Shown here one piece after another: positions 23,671-37,510 of a stretch of DNA of 64,000 nt. Source of the DNA: Hydractinia symbiolongicarpus (lineage: Eukaryota; Cnidaria; Hydrozoa; Anthoathecata; Hydractiniidae). The translations under genes and the position numbers were made by a program. Each line of letters begins with the position of its first letter. Position 1 is the first letter of the stretch. The stretch is taken from positions 18,664,001-18,728,000 of the forward strand of contig NC_079884.1 in NCBI RefSeq assembly GCF_029227915.1. The letters run 5' to 3'. The notes below the pieces were generated by a model. That model had not been told where the DNA came from. It ran no database searches and worked only from the letters and a program-made list of their open reading frames with translations.

Positions 23671-25306
23671 TTATAACACCGTCAATTACATGAACAGGCC
23701 TCCAAAGGCTGTTATATGGCCTTTTGCCTCGTAATAACGTCCTTGCACGTAAATCAAGTCGTTCCACGTGTCTGTGCAGGTTGGGATTGGTCTAGTCCTT
23801 CCACTCTCAATGGACTACGACGTCCCAAGTCGTTTTCCATAACGCCATGGCCTTATAACTCCGTAAACTACGTGAACAGGCCTCTAAAGGTTGTCATATT
23901 ACCTTTTGCCGCCGAAAACGGCCTTACACGTAAATCACGTGGTTCCACGTGTCTGTTCAGGTTGCCATTGCTCTAGTCCTACCACTACAAATGTACTACG
24001 ACGTCCCAAATCGTTTTACATTGCGGAATAGCCTTATAACACCGTCAACTACGTGAGCAGGCCTCTAAAGGTTTTTATATGGCCTTTTGCCGCCTAATAA
24101 TGGCCTTACACACAAATCACGTCGTTCCACATGTCTGTGCAGGTTGCCATTGGTCTAGTCCTTTCACTATCAATGGACGACGGCTTCCTAAGTCGTTTTC
24201 GATTGCGTCATGACGTTATAACACCGTCAACTACGTGTACAGTCCTCTAAAATCTGTTATATGACCTTTTGCTGCCTAATAATGTCCTTACACATAAATC
24301 ACGTCGTCCCACATGTCTGTGCAAGTTGCCATTGGTCCCGTCCTTTCACTATCAATGCACTACGACCTCCCAAGTTCATTTCCACTGCGCAATAGCCTTA
24401 TAACACCGTCAACTACGCGTACAGTGCTCTAAAGTCTGTTATATCACCTTTTGGCGCCTAATAATGACGTTACACATAAATCACGTGGTTCCGCGTGTCT
24501 ACACTGGTTACCATTGGTTTATTCCCTCAACACTCAATGGACTACAACGTCCTAAGTCTATTTACATTGCTGCATGACGTTATAACACCGTTAACTACAT
24601 GTGCATGCCTCTAAGGGCTGTTATATGACCTTTTGCCGCCTAATAACGGCCTTACACGTAAATCGCGTCGCTCCACATGTCTGGGCAAGTTGCCATTGGT
24701 CTGGTCCTTTCACTCTCAATGCACTACGACGTCCCAAGTTCTTTTCCATTGCGCAATAGCGTTATAACTCCGTCAACTACGTGAACAGGCCTCTAAAGGC
24801 TGTTATATGACCTTTTGCCGCCTAATAATGGCCTTACACATCAATCACGTCGTTCCACATGTCTGGGCAAGTTGCCATTGGTTTAGTCCTTTCACTATGA
24901 ATACACTACGACGTCCCAAGTTCTTTTCCATTGCGCAATAGCCTTATAACACCGTCAACTACATGAACAGGCCTCCAAAGGCTGTTATATGGCATTTTGC
25001 CTCGTAATAACGTCCTTGCACGTAAATCACGTCGTTCCACGTGTCTATGCAGGTTGGGATTGGTCTAGTCCTTCCACTTTCAGTGGACTACGACGTACCA
25101 AGTCGTTTTCCATAACGCCATGGCCTTATAACACCGTCTACTACGTGAACAGGCCTCTAAAGGTTGTTATATAACCTTTTGCCGCCTAAAACGGCCTTAC
25201 ACGTAAATCACGTGGTTCCCCGTGTCTGTTCAGGTTGCCATTGCTCTAGTCCTACCACTACAAATGTACTACGACGTCCCAAGTCGTTTTTGATTGCGTC
25301 ATGACG
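23671..25306 (+). repeat. 9-monomer HOR segment (1636 bp), copy 2
   Basis: The order M7', M8', M9, M1', M5, M6, M4-like, M7, M8 starts at 23671 and M1 follows at 25307. Length and order equal 1841-3476. Private variants include CCGCCGAAAACGG (about 23911) and TGGACGACGGCTTCC (about 24174). The second of these damages the ACGACTT dyad arm in this copy. Confidence 0.9.
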
Positions 25307-26580
25307 TTATAACACCGTCAACTACGTGTACAGTCCTCTAAAATCTGTTATATGACCTTTTGCTGTCTATTAATGGCCTTACACATAAATCACGTCGTCC
25401 CACATGTCTGTGCAAGTTGCCATTGGTCCCGTCCTTTCACTATCAATGCACTACGACCTCCCAAGTTCATTTCCACTGCGCAATAGCCTTATAACACCGT
25501 CAACTACGCGTACAGTCCTTTAAAGTCTGTTATATCACCTTTTGGCGCCTAATAATGACCTTACACTTAAATCACGTGGTTCCGCGTGTCTCCACTGGTT
25601 ACCATTGGTTTATTCCCTTGACACTCAATGTACTACAACGTCCCAAATCGTCTTACATTGCGCAATGGCCTTATAACACCGTCAACTACGTGTACTGACC
25701 TCTAAAGTTTTTTATATGGCCTTTTGCTTCGTAATAACGTCCTTGCACGTAAATCACGTCTTTCCACGTGTCTGTGCAGGTTGAGATTGGTCTAGTCCTT
25801 CCACTATCAATGGACTACGACTTCCTAAGTCGTTTTCGATTGCGTCATGACGTTATAACACGGTCAACTACGTGTACAGTCCTCTAAAATCTGTTATATG
25901 ACCTTTTGCTGCCTATTAATGGCCTTACACATAAATCACGTCGTCCCACATGTCTGTGCAAGTTGCCATTGGTCCCGTCCTTTCACTATCAATGCACTAC
26001 GACCTCCCAAGTTCTTTTCCACTGCGCAATAGCCTTACAACACCGTCAACTACGCGTACAGTGCTCTAAAGTCTGTTATGTCACCTTTTGGCGCATAATA
26101 ATGACGTTACACATAAATCACGTGGTTCCACGTGTCTACACTGGTTACCATTGGTTTATTCCCTCGACACTCAATGGACTACAACGTCCTAAGTCTATTT
26201 ACATTACTGCATGACGTTATAACACCGTTAACTACATGTGCATGCCTCTAAGGTTTGTTATATGACCTTTTGCCGCCTAATAATGACCTTACACATCAAT
26301 CACGTCGTTCCACATGTCTGGGCAAGTTGCCATTGGTCTGGTCCTTTCACTCTCAATGCACTACGACGTCCCAAGTTCTTTTCCATTGCGCAATAGCGTT
26401 ATAACACCGTCAACTACGTGAACAGGCCTCTTTAGGCTGTTATATGACCTTTTGCCGCCTAATAATGGCCTTACACATCAATCACGACGTTCCACATGTC
26501 TGGGCAAGTTGCCATTGGTTTATTCCTTTCACTATGAATACACTACGACGTCCCAAGTTCCTTTCCATTGCGCAATAGCC
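25307..26580 (+). repeat. Shared block Q, copy 1 (with preceding M1)
   Basis: M1 at 25307 is followed by monomers at 25489, 25671, 25853, 26035, 26217 and 26399. The run from 25489 (M5-like with TCTCCACTGG), 25671 (TGTACTGACCTCTAAAG with CCTTTTGCTTCG) and 25853 (CACGGTCAACTACGTG) recurs at 33871 and 36419. The 26035 start is mutated to CTTACAACACC. Confidence 0.86.
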
Positions 26581-28177
26581 TTATAACACCGTCAATTACA
26601 TGAACAGGCCTCCAAAGGCTGTTATATGGCCTTTTGCCTCGTAATAACGTCCTTGCACGTAAATCAAGTCGTTCCACGTGTCTGTGCAGGTTGGGATTGG
26701 TCTAGTCCTTCCACTCTCAATGGACTACGACGTCCCAAGTCGTTTTCCATAACGCCATGGCCTTATAACTCCGTAAACTACGTGAAGAAGCCTCTAAAGG
26801 TTGTCATATTACCTTTTGCCGCCTAAAACGGCCTTACACGTAAATCACGTGGTTCCACGTGTCTGTTCAGGTTGCCATTGCTCTAGTCCTACCACTACAA
26901 ATGTACTACGACGTCCCAAATCGTTTTACATTGCGGAATAGCCTTATACCACCGTCAACTACGTGAGCAGGCCTCTAAAGGTTTTTATATGACCTTTTGC
27001 CGCCTAATAATGGCCTTACACACAAATCACGTCGTTCCACATGTCTGTGCAGGTTGCCATTGGTCTAGTCCTTTCACTATCAATGGACTACGACTTCCTA
27101 AGTCGTTTTCGATTGCGTCATGACGTTATAACACCGTCAACTACGTGTACAGTCCTCTAAAATCTGTTATATGACCTTTTGCTGCCTATTAATGGCCTTA
27201 CACATAAATCACGTCGTCCCACATGTTTGTGCAAGTTGCCATTGGTCCCGTCCTTTCACTATCAATGCACTACGACCTCCCAAGTTCATTTCCACTGCGC
27301 AATAGCCTTATAACACCGTCAACTACGCGTACAGTGCTCTAAAGTCTGTTATATCACTTTTTGGCGCCTAATAATGACGTTACACATAAATCACGTGGTT
27401 CCGCTTGTCTACACTGGTTACCATTGGTTTATTCCCTCGACACTCAATGGACTACAACGTCCTAAGTCTATTTAGATTGCTGCATGACGTTATAACACCG
27501 TTAACTACATGTGCATGCCTCTAAGGGCTGTTATATGACCTTTTGCCGCCTAATAACGGCCTTACACGTAAATCGCGTCGCTCCACATGTCTGGGCAAGT
27601 TGCCATTGGTCTGGTCCTTTCACTCTCAATGCACTACGACGTCCCAAGTTCTTTTCCATTGCGCAATAGCGTTATAACTCCGTCAACTACGTGAACAGGC
27701 CTCTAAAGGCTGTTATATGACCTTTTGCGGCCTAATAATGGCCTTACACATCAATCACGTCGTTCCACATGTCTGGGCAAGTTGCCATTGGTTTAGTCCT
27801 TTCACTATGAATACACTACGACGTCCCAAGTTCTTTTCCATTGCGCAATAGCCTTATAACACCGTCAACTACATGAACAGGCCTCCAAAGGCTGTTATAT
27901 GGCATTTTGCCTCGTAATAACGTCCTTGCACGTAAATCACGTCGTTCCACGTGTCTGTGCAGGTTGGGATTGGTCTAGTCCTTCCACTTTCAGGCCTTAT
28001 AACACCGTCTACTACGTGAACAGGCCTCTAAAGGTTGTTATATTACCTTTTGCCGCCTAAAACGGCCTTACACGTAAATCACGTGGTTCCCCGTGTCTGT
28101 TCAGGTTGCCATTGCTCTAGTCCTACCACTACAAATGTACTACGACGTCCCAAATCGTTTTTGATTGCGTCATGACG
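26581..28177 (+). repeat. 9-monomer HOR segment, copy 3 (1597 bp, one truncated monomer)
   Basis: Starts at 26581, 26763, 26944, 27126, 27308, 27490, 27672, 27854 and 27997, with M1 at 28178. It matches 1841-3476 at a constant offset of 24,740 up to 27854, then 24,701 because of a 39-bp deletion. Private changes include CTTATACCACC at 26944 and GTGAAGAAGCC near 26785. Confidence 0.9.
27854..27996 (+). repeat. 143-bp truncated M7 monomer (39-bp deletion)
   Basis: Normal M7 continues CCACTTTCAGTGGACTACG and so on to CCATGGCCTTATAAC. Here CCACTTTCAG joins directly to GCCTTATAAC, removing 39 bases including the right arm of the CCACT/AGTGG dyad and the CGACG...AAGTCG dyad. I saw no other copy of this deletion. 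It is the clearest recent internal deletion in the window. Confidence 0.88.
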
Positions 28178-30362
28178 TTATAACACCGTCAACTACGTGT
28201 ACAGTCCTCTAAAATCTGTTATATGACCTTTTGCTGCCTATTAATGGCCTTACACATAAATCACGTCGTCCCACATGTCTGTGCAAGTTGCCATTGGTCT
28301 CGTCCTTTCACTATCAATGCACTACGACCTCCCAAGTTCTTTTCCACTGCGCAATAGCCTTATAACACCGTCAACTACGCGTACAGTCCTCCAAAGGCTG
28401 TTATATGACCTTTTGCCGCCTAATAATGACCTTACGCATCAATCACGTCCTTCCACATGTCTGTGTAAGTTGCCATTGGTCCATTCCTTTATCTGTTAAT
28501 GTACTACGACGTCCTAAGTCGTTTTCCATTTGCTGCATGACGTTATAACACCGTCAACTACGTGAACAGGCCTCTAAATGCTGTTATATGACCTTCTGCC
28601 GCCTAATAATGGCCTTACACATCAATCACGTAGTTCCACGTGTCTGTTCAGGTTGCCATTGGTCTAGTCTTACCACTATGAATGTAGTACGACGTCCCAA
28701 ATCGTTTTACATTGCGCAATAGCCTTATAACACAGTCAACTGCGTGAACAGGTCTCTAAAGGTTGTTATATAACCTTTGACGCCTAATAACGGCCTTACA
28801 CGTAAATCACGTAGTTCCACGTGTCTGTTCAGGTTGCCATTGGTCTAGTCCTACCACTATCAATGGACTACGACTTCCTAAGTCGTTTTCGATTGCGTCA
28901 TGACGTTATAACACCGTCAACTACGTGTACAGTCCTCTAAAAGCTGTTATATGACCTTTTGCTGCCTATTAATGGCCTTACACATAAATCACGTCGTCCC
29001 ACATGTCTGTGCAAGTTGCCATTGGTCCCGTCCTTTCACTATCAATGCACTACGACCTCCCAAGTTCATTTCCACTGCGCAATAGCTTTATAACACCGTC
29101 AACTACGCGTACAGTCCTCTAAAGTCCGTTATATCACCTTTTGGCGCCTAATAATGACGTTACACATAAATCACGTGGTTCCGCGTGTCTACACTGGTTA
29201 CCATTGGTTTATTCCCTCGACACTCAATGGACTACAACGTCCTAAGTCTATTTACATTGCTGCATGACGTTATAACACCGTTAACTACATGTGCATGCCT
29301 CTAAGGGCTGTTATATGACCATTTTGCTGCCTAATAACGGCGTTACACGTAAATCACGTAGTTCCACGTGTCTGTTCAGGTTGCCATTGGTCTAGTCCTA
29401 CCACTACGAATATACTACGACGTCCCAAATCGCGTTACATTGCGGAATAGCCTTATAACACCGTCAACTACGTGAGCAGGCCTCTAAAGGGGTTTATATG
29501 GCCTTTTGCCGCCTAATAATGGCCTTACACATAAGTCACGTCGCTCCACATGTCTGGGCAAGTTGCCATTGGTCTAGTCCTTTCACTATTAATGCACTAC
29601 GCCGTCCCAAGTTGTTTTCCATGATGCCATGACATTATAACACCGTCAACTACGTGTACAGGCCTCTAAAGGCTGTTATATTAACTTTTACCGCCTATTA
29701 ATGGCCTTATCCATAAATCACGTCGTTTGACACGTCTGGGCAAGTTGCCATTGGTCTACTCCTTTCACTATGAATACACTACGACGTCCCAAGTTCTTTT
29801 CAATTGCGCAATAGCCTTATAACACCGTCAACTACATGAACAGGCCTCCAAAGGCTGTTATATGACCTTTCGCCGCCTAATAATGACCTTACGCATCAAT
29901 CACGCCGTTCCACATGTCTGGGCAAGTAGCCATTGGTCTGGTCCTTTCACTATCAATGCACTACGACGTCCCAAGTTCTTTTCCATTGCTCAATAGCCTT
30001 ATAACACCATCAACTACGCGTACAGTGCTCTAAAGTCTGTTATATCACCTTTTGGCGCATAATAATGACGTTACACATAAATCACGTGGTTCCGCGTGTC
30101 TACACTGGTTACCATTGGTTTATTCCCTCGACACTCAATGGACTACAACGTCCTAAGTCTATTTACATTACTGCATGACGTTATAACACCGTTAACTACA
30201 TGTGCATGCCTCTAAGGTTTGTTATATGACCTTTTGCCGCCTAATAATGACCTTACACATCAATCACGTCGTTCCACATGTCTGGGCAAGTTGCCATTGC
30301 TCTGGTCCTTTCACTCTCAATGCACTACGACGTCCCAAGTTCTTTTCCATTGCGCAATAGCG
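28178..30362 (+). repeat. Mosaic block: M1, M2, then diverged types
   Basis: Starts at 28178, 28360, 28543, 28725, 28906, 29088, 29270, 29453, 29635, 29817, 29999 and 30181. M1 and M2 are followed directly by the CTCTAAATGCTG subtype, skipping the M3 that intervenes at 5298 and 40604. The monomer from 29270 is 183 bp (GACCATTTTGC). The monomer starting at 29635 (ATGATGCCATGACATTATAAC) matches 44966. Confidence 0.85.
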
Positions 30363-32173
30363 TTATAACACCGTCAACTACGTGAACAGGCCTCTAAAGG
30401 CTGTTATATGACCTTTTGCCGCCTAATAATGGCCTTACACATCAATCACGACGTTCCACATGTCTGGGCAAGTTGCCATTGGTTTATTCCTTTCACTATG
30501 AATACACTACGACGTCCCAAGTTCTTTTCCATTGCGCAATAGCCTTATAACACCGTCAACTACATGAACAGGCCTCCAAAGGCTGTTATATGGTCTTTTG
30601 CCTCGTAATAACGTCCTTGCACGTAAATCAAGTCGTTCCACGTGTCTGTGCAGGTTGGGATTGGTCTAGTCCTTCCACTCTCAATGAACTACGACGTCCC
30701 AAGTCGTTTTCCATAACGCCATGGCCTTATAACTCCGTAAACTACGTGTACAGGCCTCTAAAGGCTGTTATATTACCTTTTACCGCCTATTAATGGCCTT
30801 ATCCATAAATCACGTCGTTTGACACGTCTGGGCAAGTTGCCATTGGTCTACTCCTTTCACTATGAATACACTACGACGTCCCATGTTCTTTTCAATTGCG
30901 CAATAGCCTTATAACACGGTCAACTACATGAACAGGCCTCCAAAGGCTGTTATATGACCTTTTGCCGCCTAATAATGACCTTACGCATCAATCACGTCGT
31001 TCCACATGTCTGGGCAAGTTGCCATTGGTTTAGTCCTTTCACTATGAATATACTACGACCTCCCAAGTTCTTTTCCATTGCTCAATAGCCTTATAACACC
31101 ATCAACTACATGAACAGGCCTCCAAAGGCTATGGCCTTTTGCCTCGTAATAACGTCCTTGCACGTAAATCACGTCGTTCCACGTGTCTGTGCAGGTTGGG
31201 ATTGGTCTAGTCCTTCCACTTTCAGTGGACTACGACGTACCAAGTCGTTTTCCATAACGCCATGGCCTTATAACACCGTCTACTACGTGAACAAGCCTCT
31301 AAAGGTTGTTATATAACCTTTTGCCGCCTAAAACGGCCTTACACGTAAATCACGTCGTTCCACATGTCTGGGCAAGTTGCCATTGGTTTAGTCCTTTCAC
31401 TATGAATACACTACGACGTCCCAAGTTCTTTTCCATTGCTCAATAGCCTTATAACACCATCAACTACATGAACAGGCCTCCAAAGGCTATGGCTTTTTGC
31501 CTCGTAATAACGTCCTTGCACGTAAATCACGTCGTTCCACGTGTCTGTGCAGGTTGGGATTCGTCTAGTCCTTCCACTACAAATGTACTACGACTTCCCA
31601 AATCGTTTTACATTGCGGAATAGCCTTATAACACCGTCAACTACGTGAGCAGGCCTCTAAAGGTTTTTATATGGCCTTTTGCCGCCTAATAATGGCCTTA
31701 CACACAAATCACGTCGTTCCACATGTCTGTGCAGGTTGCCATTGGTCTAGTCCTTCCACTATCAATGCACTACGACCTCCCAAGTTCTTTTCCACTGCGC
31801 AATAGCCTTATAACACCGTCAACTACGCGTACAGTGCTCTAAAGTCTGTTATATCACCTTTTGGCGCATAATAATGACGTTACACATAAATCACGTGGTT
31901 CCGCGTGTCTACACTGGTTACCATTGGTTTATTCCCTCGACACTCAATGGACTACAACGTCCTAAGTCTATTTACATTACTGCATGACGTTATAACACCG
32001 TTAACTACATGTGCATGCCTCTAAGGTTTGTTATATGACCTTTTGCCGCCTAATAATGACCTTGCACGTAAATCAAATCGTTCCACGTGTCTGTGCAGGT
32101 TGGGATTGGTCTACTCCTTCCCCTCTCTTAAAGGACTACGTCGTCCCAAGTCGTTTTCCATAACGCCATGGCC
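30363..32173 (+). repeat. Mosaic block sharing 11.0-11.6 kb and 21-23 kb sequences
   Basis: Starts at 30363, 30545, 30727, 30909, 31091, 31268, 31449, 31626, 31808 and 31990. The first three monomers equal 11052-11597. The following 177-bp types equal 21154 and 23130. The 184-bp monomer at 31990 carries the CCCTCTCTTAAAGG segment also seen at about 12100. Confidence 0.84.
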
Positions 32174-33870
32174 TTATAACTCCGTAAACTACGTGAACAA
32201 GCCTCTAAAGGTTGTCATATTACCTTTTGCCGCCTAAAACGGCCTTACACGTAAATCACGTGGTTCCACGTGTCTGTTCAGGTTGCCATTGCTCTAGTCC
32301 TACCACTACAAATGTACTACGACGTCCCAAATCGTTTTACATTGCGGAATAGCCTTATAACACCGTCAACTACGTGAGCAGGCCTCTAAAGGTTTTTATA
32401 TGGCCTTTTGCCGCCTAATAATGGCCTTACACACAAATCACGTCGTTCCACATGTCTGTGCAGGTTGCCATTGGTCCAGTCCTTTCACTATCAATGGACT
32501 ACGACTTCCTAAGTCGTTTTCGATTGCGTCATGACGTTATAACACCGTCAACTACGTGTACAGTCCTCTAAAATCTGTTATATGACCTTTTGCTGCCTAT
32601 TAATGGCCTTACACATTAATCACGTCGTTCCACATGTCTGGGCAAGTTGCCATTGGTTTAGTCCTTTCACTATGAATACACTACGACGTCCCAAGTTCAT
32701 TTCCACTGCGCAATAGCCTTATAACACCGTCAACTACGCGTACAGTGCTCTAAAGTCTGTTATATCACCTTTTGACGCCTAATAATGACGTTACACATAA
32801 ATCACGTGGTTCCGCGTGTCTACACTGGTTACCATTGGTTTATTCCCTCGACACTCAATGGACTACAACGTCCTAAGTCTATTTACATTGCTGCATGACG
32901 TTATAACACCGTTAACTACATGTGCATGCCTCTAAGGGCTGTTATATGACCTTTTGCCGTCTAATAACGGCCTTACACGTAAATCGCGTCGCTCCACATG
33001 TCTGGGCAAGTTGCCATTGGTCTGGTCCTTTCACTCTCAATGCACTACGACGTCCCAAGTTCTTTTCCATTGCGCAATAGCGTTATAACTCCGTCAACTA
33101 CGTGAACAGGCCTCTAAAGGCTGTTATATGACCTTTTGCCGCCTAATAATGGCCTTACACATTAATCACGTCGTTCCACATGTCTGGGCAAGTTGCCATT
33201 GGTTTAGTCCTTTCACTATGAATACACTACGACGTCCCAAGTTCTTTTCCATTGCGCAATAGCCTTATAACACCGTCAACTACATGAACAGGCCTCCAAA
33301 GGCTGTTATATGGCATTTTGCCTCGTAATAACGTCCTTGCACGTAAATCACGTCGTTCCACGTGTCTGTGCAGGTTGGGATTGGTCTAGTCCTACCACTA
33401 TGAATGTACTACGACGTCCCAAATCGTCTTACATTGCGCAATGGCTTTATAACACCGTCAACTACGTGTACTGGCCTCTAAAAGCTGTTATATGACCTTT
33501 TGCCTCCTAGTAATGGCCTTACACGTAATTCACGTGGTTCCACGTGTCTGTATCACCTTTTGGCGCCTAATAATGGCCTTACACGTAATTCACGTGGTTC
33601 CACGTGTCTGCTCAGGTTGCCATTGCTCTAGTCCCACCACTACAAATGTACTACGACGTCCCAAATCGTTTTACATTGCGGAATAGCCTTATAACACCGT
33701 CAACTACGTGAGCAGGCCTCTAAAGGTTTTTATATGGCCTTTTGCCGCCTAATAATGGCCTTACACACAAATCACGTCGTTCCACATGTTTGTGCAGGTT
33801 GCCATTGGTCTAGTCCTTTCACTATCAATGCACTACGACCTCCCAAGTTCTTTTCCACTGCGCAATAGCC
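32174..33870 (+). repeat. Mosaic block ending in a 242-bp aberrant monomer
   Basis: Starts at 32174, 32355, 32537 (M1'/M4 hybrid), 32719, 32901, 33083, 33265, 33447 and 33689. The monomer 33447-33688 is 242 bp and has the GTGTCTGTATCACC junction. Here the second part continues as GGCCTTACACGTAATTCACG, not as M5, so the junction has been recombined onto a different partner. This is the most rearranged copy of that junction. Confidence 0.85.
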
Positions 33871-34962
33871 TTATAACACCGTCAACTACGCGTACAGTGC
33901 TCTAAAGTCTGTTATATCACCTTTTGGCGCATAATAATGACGTTACACATAAATCACGTGGTTCCGCGTGTCTCCACTGGTTACCATTGGTTTATTCCCT
34001 TGACACTCAATGTACTACAACGTCCCAAATCGTCTTACATTGCGCAATGGCCTTATAACACCGTCAACTACGTGTACTGACCTCTAAAGTTTTTTATATG
34101 GCCTTTTGCTTCGTAATAACGTCCTTGCACGTAAATCACGTCTTTCCACGTGTCTGTGCAGGTTGAGATTGGTCTAGTCCTTCCACTATCAATGGACTAC
34201 GACTTCCTAAGTCGTTTTCGATTGCGTCATGACGTTATAACACGGTCAACTACGTGTACAGTCCTCTAAAATCTGTTATATGACCTTTTGCTGCCTATTA
34301 ATGGCCTTACACATAAATCACGTCGTCCCACATGTCTGTGCAAGTTGCAATTGGTCCCGTCCTTTCACTATCAATGCCCTACGACCTCCCAAGTTCTTTT
34401 CCACTGCGCAATAGCCTTATAACACCGTCAACTACGCGTACAGTGCTCTAAAGTCTGTTATGTCACCTTTTGGCTCATAATAATGACGTTACACATAAAT
34501 CACGTGGTTCCGCGTGTCTACACTGGTTACCATTGGTTTATTCCCTCGACTCTCAATGGACTACAACGTCCTAAGTCTATTTACATTACTGCATGACGTT
34601 ATAACACCGTTAACTACATGTGCATGCCTCTAAGGTTTGTTATATGACCTTTTGCCGCCTAATAATGACCTTACACATCAATCACGTCGTTCCACATGTC
34701 TGGGCAAGTTGCCATTGGTCTGGTCCTTTCACTCTCAATGCACTACGACTTCCTAAGTCGTTTTCGATTGCGTCATGACGTTATAACACCGTCAACTACG
34801 TGTACAGTCCTCTAAAATCTGTTATATGACCTTTTGCTGCCTATTAATGGCCTTACACATAAATCACGTCGTCCCACATGTCTGTGCAAGTTGCCATTGG
34901 TCTCGTCCTTTCACTATCAATGCACTACGACCTCCCAAGTTCTTTTCCACTGCGCAATAGCT
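33871..34962 (+). repeat. Shared block Q, copy 2
   Basis: Monomers at 33871, 34053, 34235 and onward match 25489, 25671 and 25853 at an offset of 8,382. Private variants include TTTTGGCTCATAATAATG and CAATGCCCTACG. Near 34750 the block passes into an M1 monomer preceded by the ACTTCCTAAGT dyad core. Confidence 0.86.
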
Positions 34963-35690
34963 TTATAACACCGTCAACTACGCGTACAGTCCTCTAAAGT
35001 CCGTTATATCACCTTTTGGCGCCTAATAATGACGTTACACATAAATCACGTGGTTCCGCGTGTCTACACTGGTTACCATTGGTTTATTCCCTCGACACTC
35101 AATGGACTACAACGTCCTAAGTCTATTTACATTGCTGCATTACGTTATAACAGCGTTAACTACGTGTACTGGCCTCTAAAAGCTGTTTTATGACATTTTG
35201 CCTCCTAGTAATGGCCTTACACGTAATTCACGTGGTTCCAAGTATCTGTTCAGGTTGCCATTGCTCTAGTCCTACCACTACAAATGTACTACGACGTCCC
35301 AAATCGTTTTACATTGCGGAATAGCCTTATAACACCGTCAACTACGTGAGCAGGCCTCTAAAGGGGTTTATATGGCCTTTTGCCGCCTAATAATGGCCTT
35401 ACACATAAGTCACGTCGCTCCACATGTCTGGGCAAGTTGCCATTGGTCTAGTCCTTTCACTATCAATGCACTACGACGTCCCAAGTTGTTTTCCATGGTG
35501 CCATGACATTATAGCACCGTCAACTAGGTGTACAGGCCTCTAAAGGCTGTTATATTACCTTTTACCGCCTATTAATGGCCTTATCCATAAGTCACGTCGT
35601 TTGACACGTCTGGGCAAGTTGCCATTGGTCTACTCCTTTCACTATGAATACACTACGACGTCCCAAGTTCTTTTCCACTGCGCAATAGCT
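34963..35690 (+). repeat. 728-bp 4-monomer HOR, tandem copy A
   Basis: Tetramer in the order CGCGTACAGTCCTC, GTGTACTGGCC, GTGAGCAGG and CTAGGTGTACAGG. It repeats exactly 728 bp later. Private changes include GCATTACGTTATAACAGCG and CAAGTATCTG (against CACGTATCTG). Confidence 0.92.
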
Positions 35691-36418
35691 TTATAACACC
35701 GTCAACTACGCGTACAGTCCTCTAAAGTCCGTTATATCACCTTTTGGCGCCTAATAATGACGTTACACATAAATCACGTGGTTCCGCGTGTCTACACTGG
35801 TTACCATTGGTTTATTCCCTCGACACTCAATGGACTACAACGTCCTAAGTCTATTTACATTGCTGCATGACGTTATAACACCGTTAACTACGTGTACTGG
35901 CCTCTAAAAGCTGTTTTATGACATTTTGCCTCCTAGTAATGGCCTTACACGTAATTCACGTGGTTCCACGTATCTGTTCAGGTTGCCATTGCTCTAGTCC
36001 TACCACTACAAATGTACTACGACGTCCCAAATCGTTTTACATTGCGGAATAGCCTTATAACACCGTCAACTACGTGAGCAGGCCTCTAAAGGGGTTTATA
36101 TGGCCTTTTGCCGCCTAATAATGGCCTTACACATAAGTCACGTCGCTCCACATGTCTGGGCAAGTTGCCATTGGTCTAGTCCTTTCACTATCAATGCACT
36201 ACGACGTCCCAAGTTGTTTTCCATGGTGCCATGACATTATAGCACCGTCAACTAGGTGTACAGGCCTCTAAAGGCTGTTATATTACCTTTTACCGCCTAT
36301 TAATGGCCTTATCCATAAGTCACGTCGTTTGACACGTCTGGGCAAGTTGCCATTGGTCTACTCCTTTCACTATGAATACACTACGACGTCCCAAGTTCTT
36401 TTCCACTGCGCAATAGCC
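35691..36418 (+). repeat. 728-bp 4-monomer HOR, tandem copy B
   Basis: Near-identical to 34963-35690, and also to the isolated copy at 18571-19298. The CACGTATCTG and CTGTTTTATGACATTTTG variants are shared with 18571, so copy A carries the newer changes. The array then returns to block Q at 36419. Confidence 0.92.
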
Positions 36419-37510
36419 TTATAACACCGTCAACTACGCGTACAGTGCTCTAAAGTCTGTTATATCACCTTTTGGCGCATAATAATGACGTTACACATAA
36501 ATCACGTGGTTCCGCGTGTCTCCACTGGTTACCATTGGTTTATTCCCTTGACACTCAATGTACTACAACGTCCCAAATCGTCTTACATTGCGCAATGGCC
36601 TTATAACACCGTCAACTACGTGTACTGACCTCTAAAGTTTTTTATATGGCCTTTTGCTTCGTAATAACGTCCTTGCACGTAAATCACGTCTTTCCACGTG
36701 TCTGTGCAGGTTGAGATTGGTCTAGTCCTTCCACTATCAATGGACTACGACTTCCTAAGTCGTTTTCGATTGCGTCATGACGTTATAACACGGTCAACTA
36801 CGTGTACAGTCCTCTAAAATCTGTTATATGACCTTTTGCTGCCTATTAATGGCCTTACAGATAATTCACGTCGTCCCACATGTCTGTGCAAGTTGCCATT
36901 GGTCCCGTCCTTTCACTATCAATGCACTACGACCTCCCAAGTTCTTTTCCACTGCGCAATAGCCTTATAACACCGTCAACTACGCGTACAGTGCTCTAAA
37001 GTCTGTTATGTCACCTTTTGGCGCATAATAATGACGTTACACATAAATCACGTGGTTCCGCGTGTCTACACTGGTTACCATTGGTTTATTCCCTCGACAC
37101 TCAATGGACTACAACTTCCTAAGTCTATTTACATTACTGCATGACGTTATAACACCGTTAACTACATGTGCATGCCTCTAAGGTTTGTTTTATGACCTTT
37201 TGCCGCCTAATAATGACCTTACACATCAATCACGTCGTTCCACATGTCTGGGCAAGTTGCCATTGGTCTGGTCCTTTCACTCTCAATGCACTACGACGTC
37301 CCAAGTTCTTTTCCATTGCGCAATAGCGTTATAACACCGTCAACTACGTGAACAGGCCTCTTAAGGCTGTTATATGACCTTTTGCCGCATAATAATGGCC
37401 TTACACATCAATCACGTCGTTCCACATGTCTGGGCAAGTTGCCATTGGTTTATTCCTTTCACTATGAATACACTACGACGTCCCAAGTTCTTTTCCATTG
37501 CGCAATAGCC
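36419..37510 (+). repeat. Shared block Q, copy 3
   Basis: Starts at 36419, 36601, 36783 and onward match 25489, 25671 and 25853 (offset 10,930) for six monomers, ending at M7' (37511 against 26581). With the following 9-mer material, the order block Q then M7'-M8'-M9 is conserved between 25.5-28 kb and 36.4-40 kb. The M4 starting at 37329 has GCCGCATAATAATGG, shared with 38421. Confidence 0.87.
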
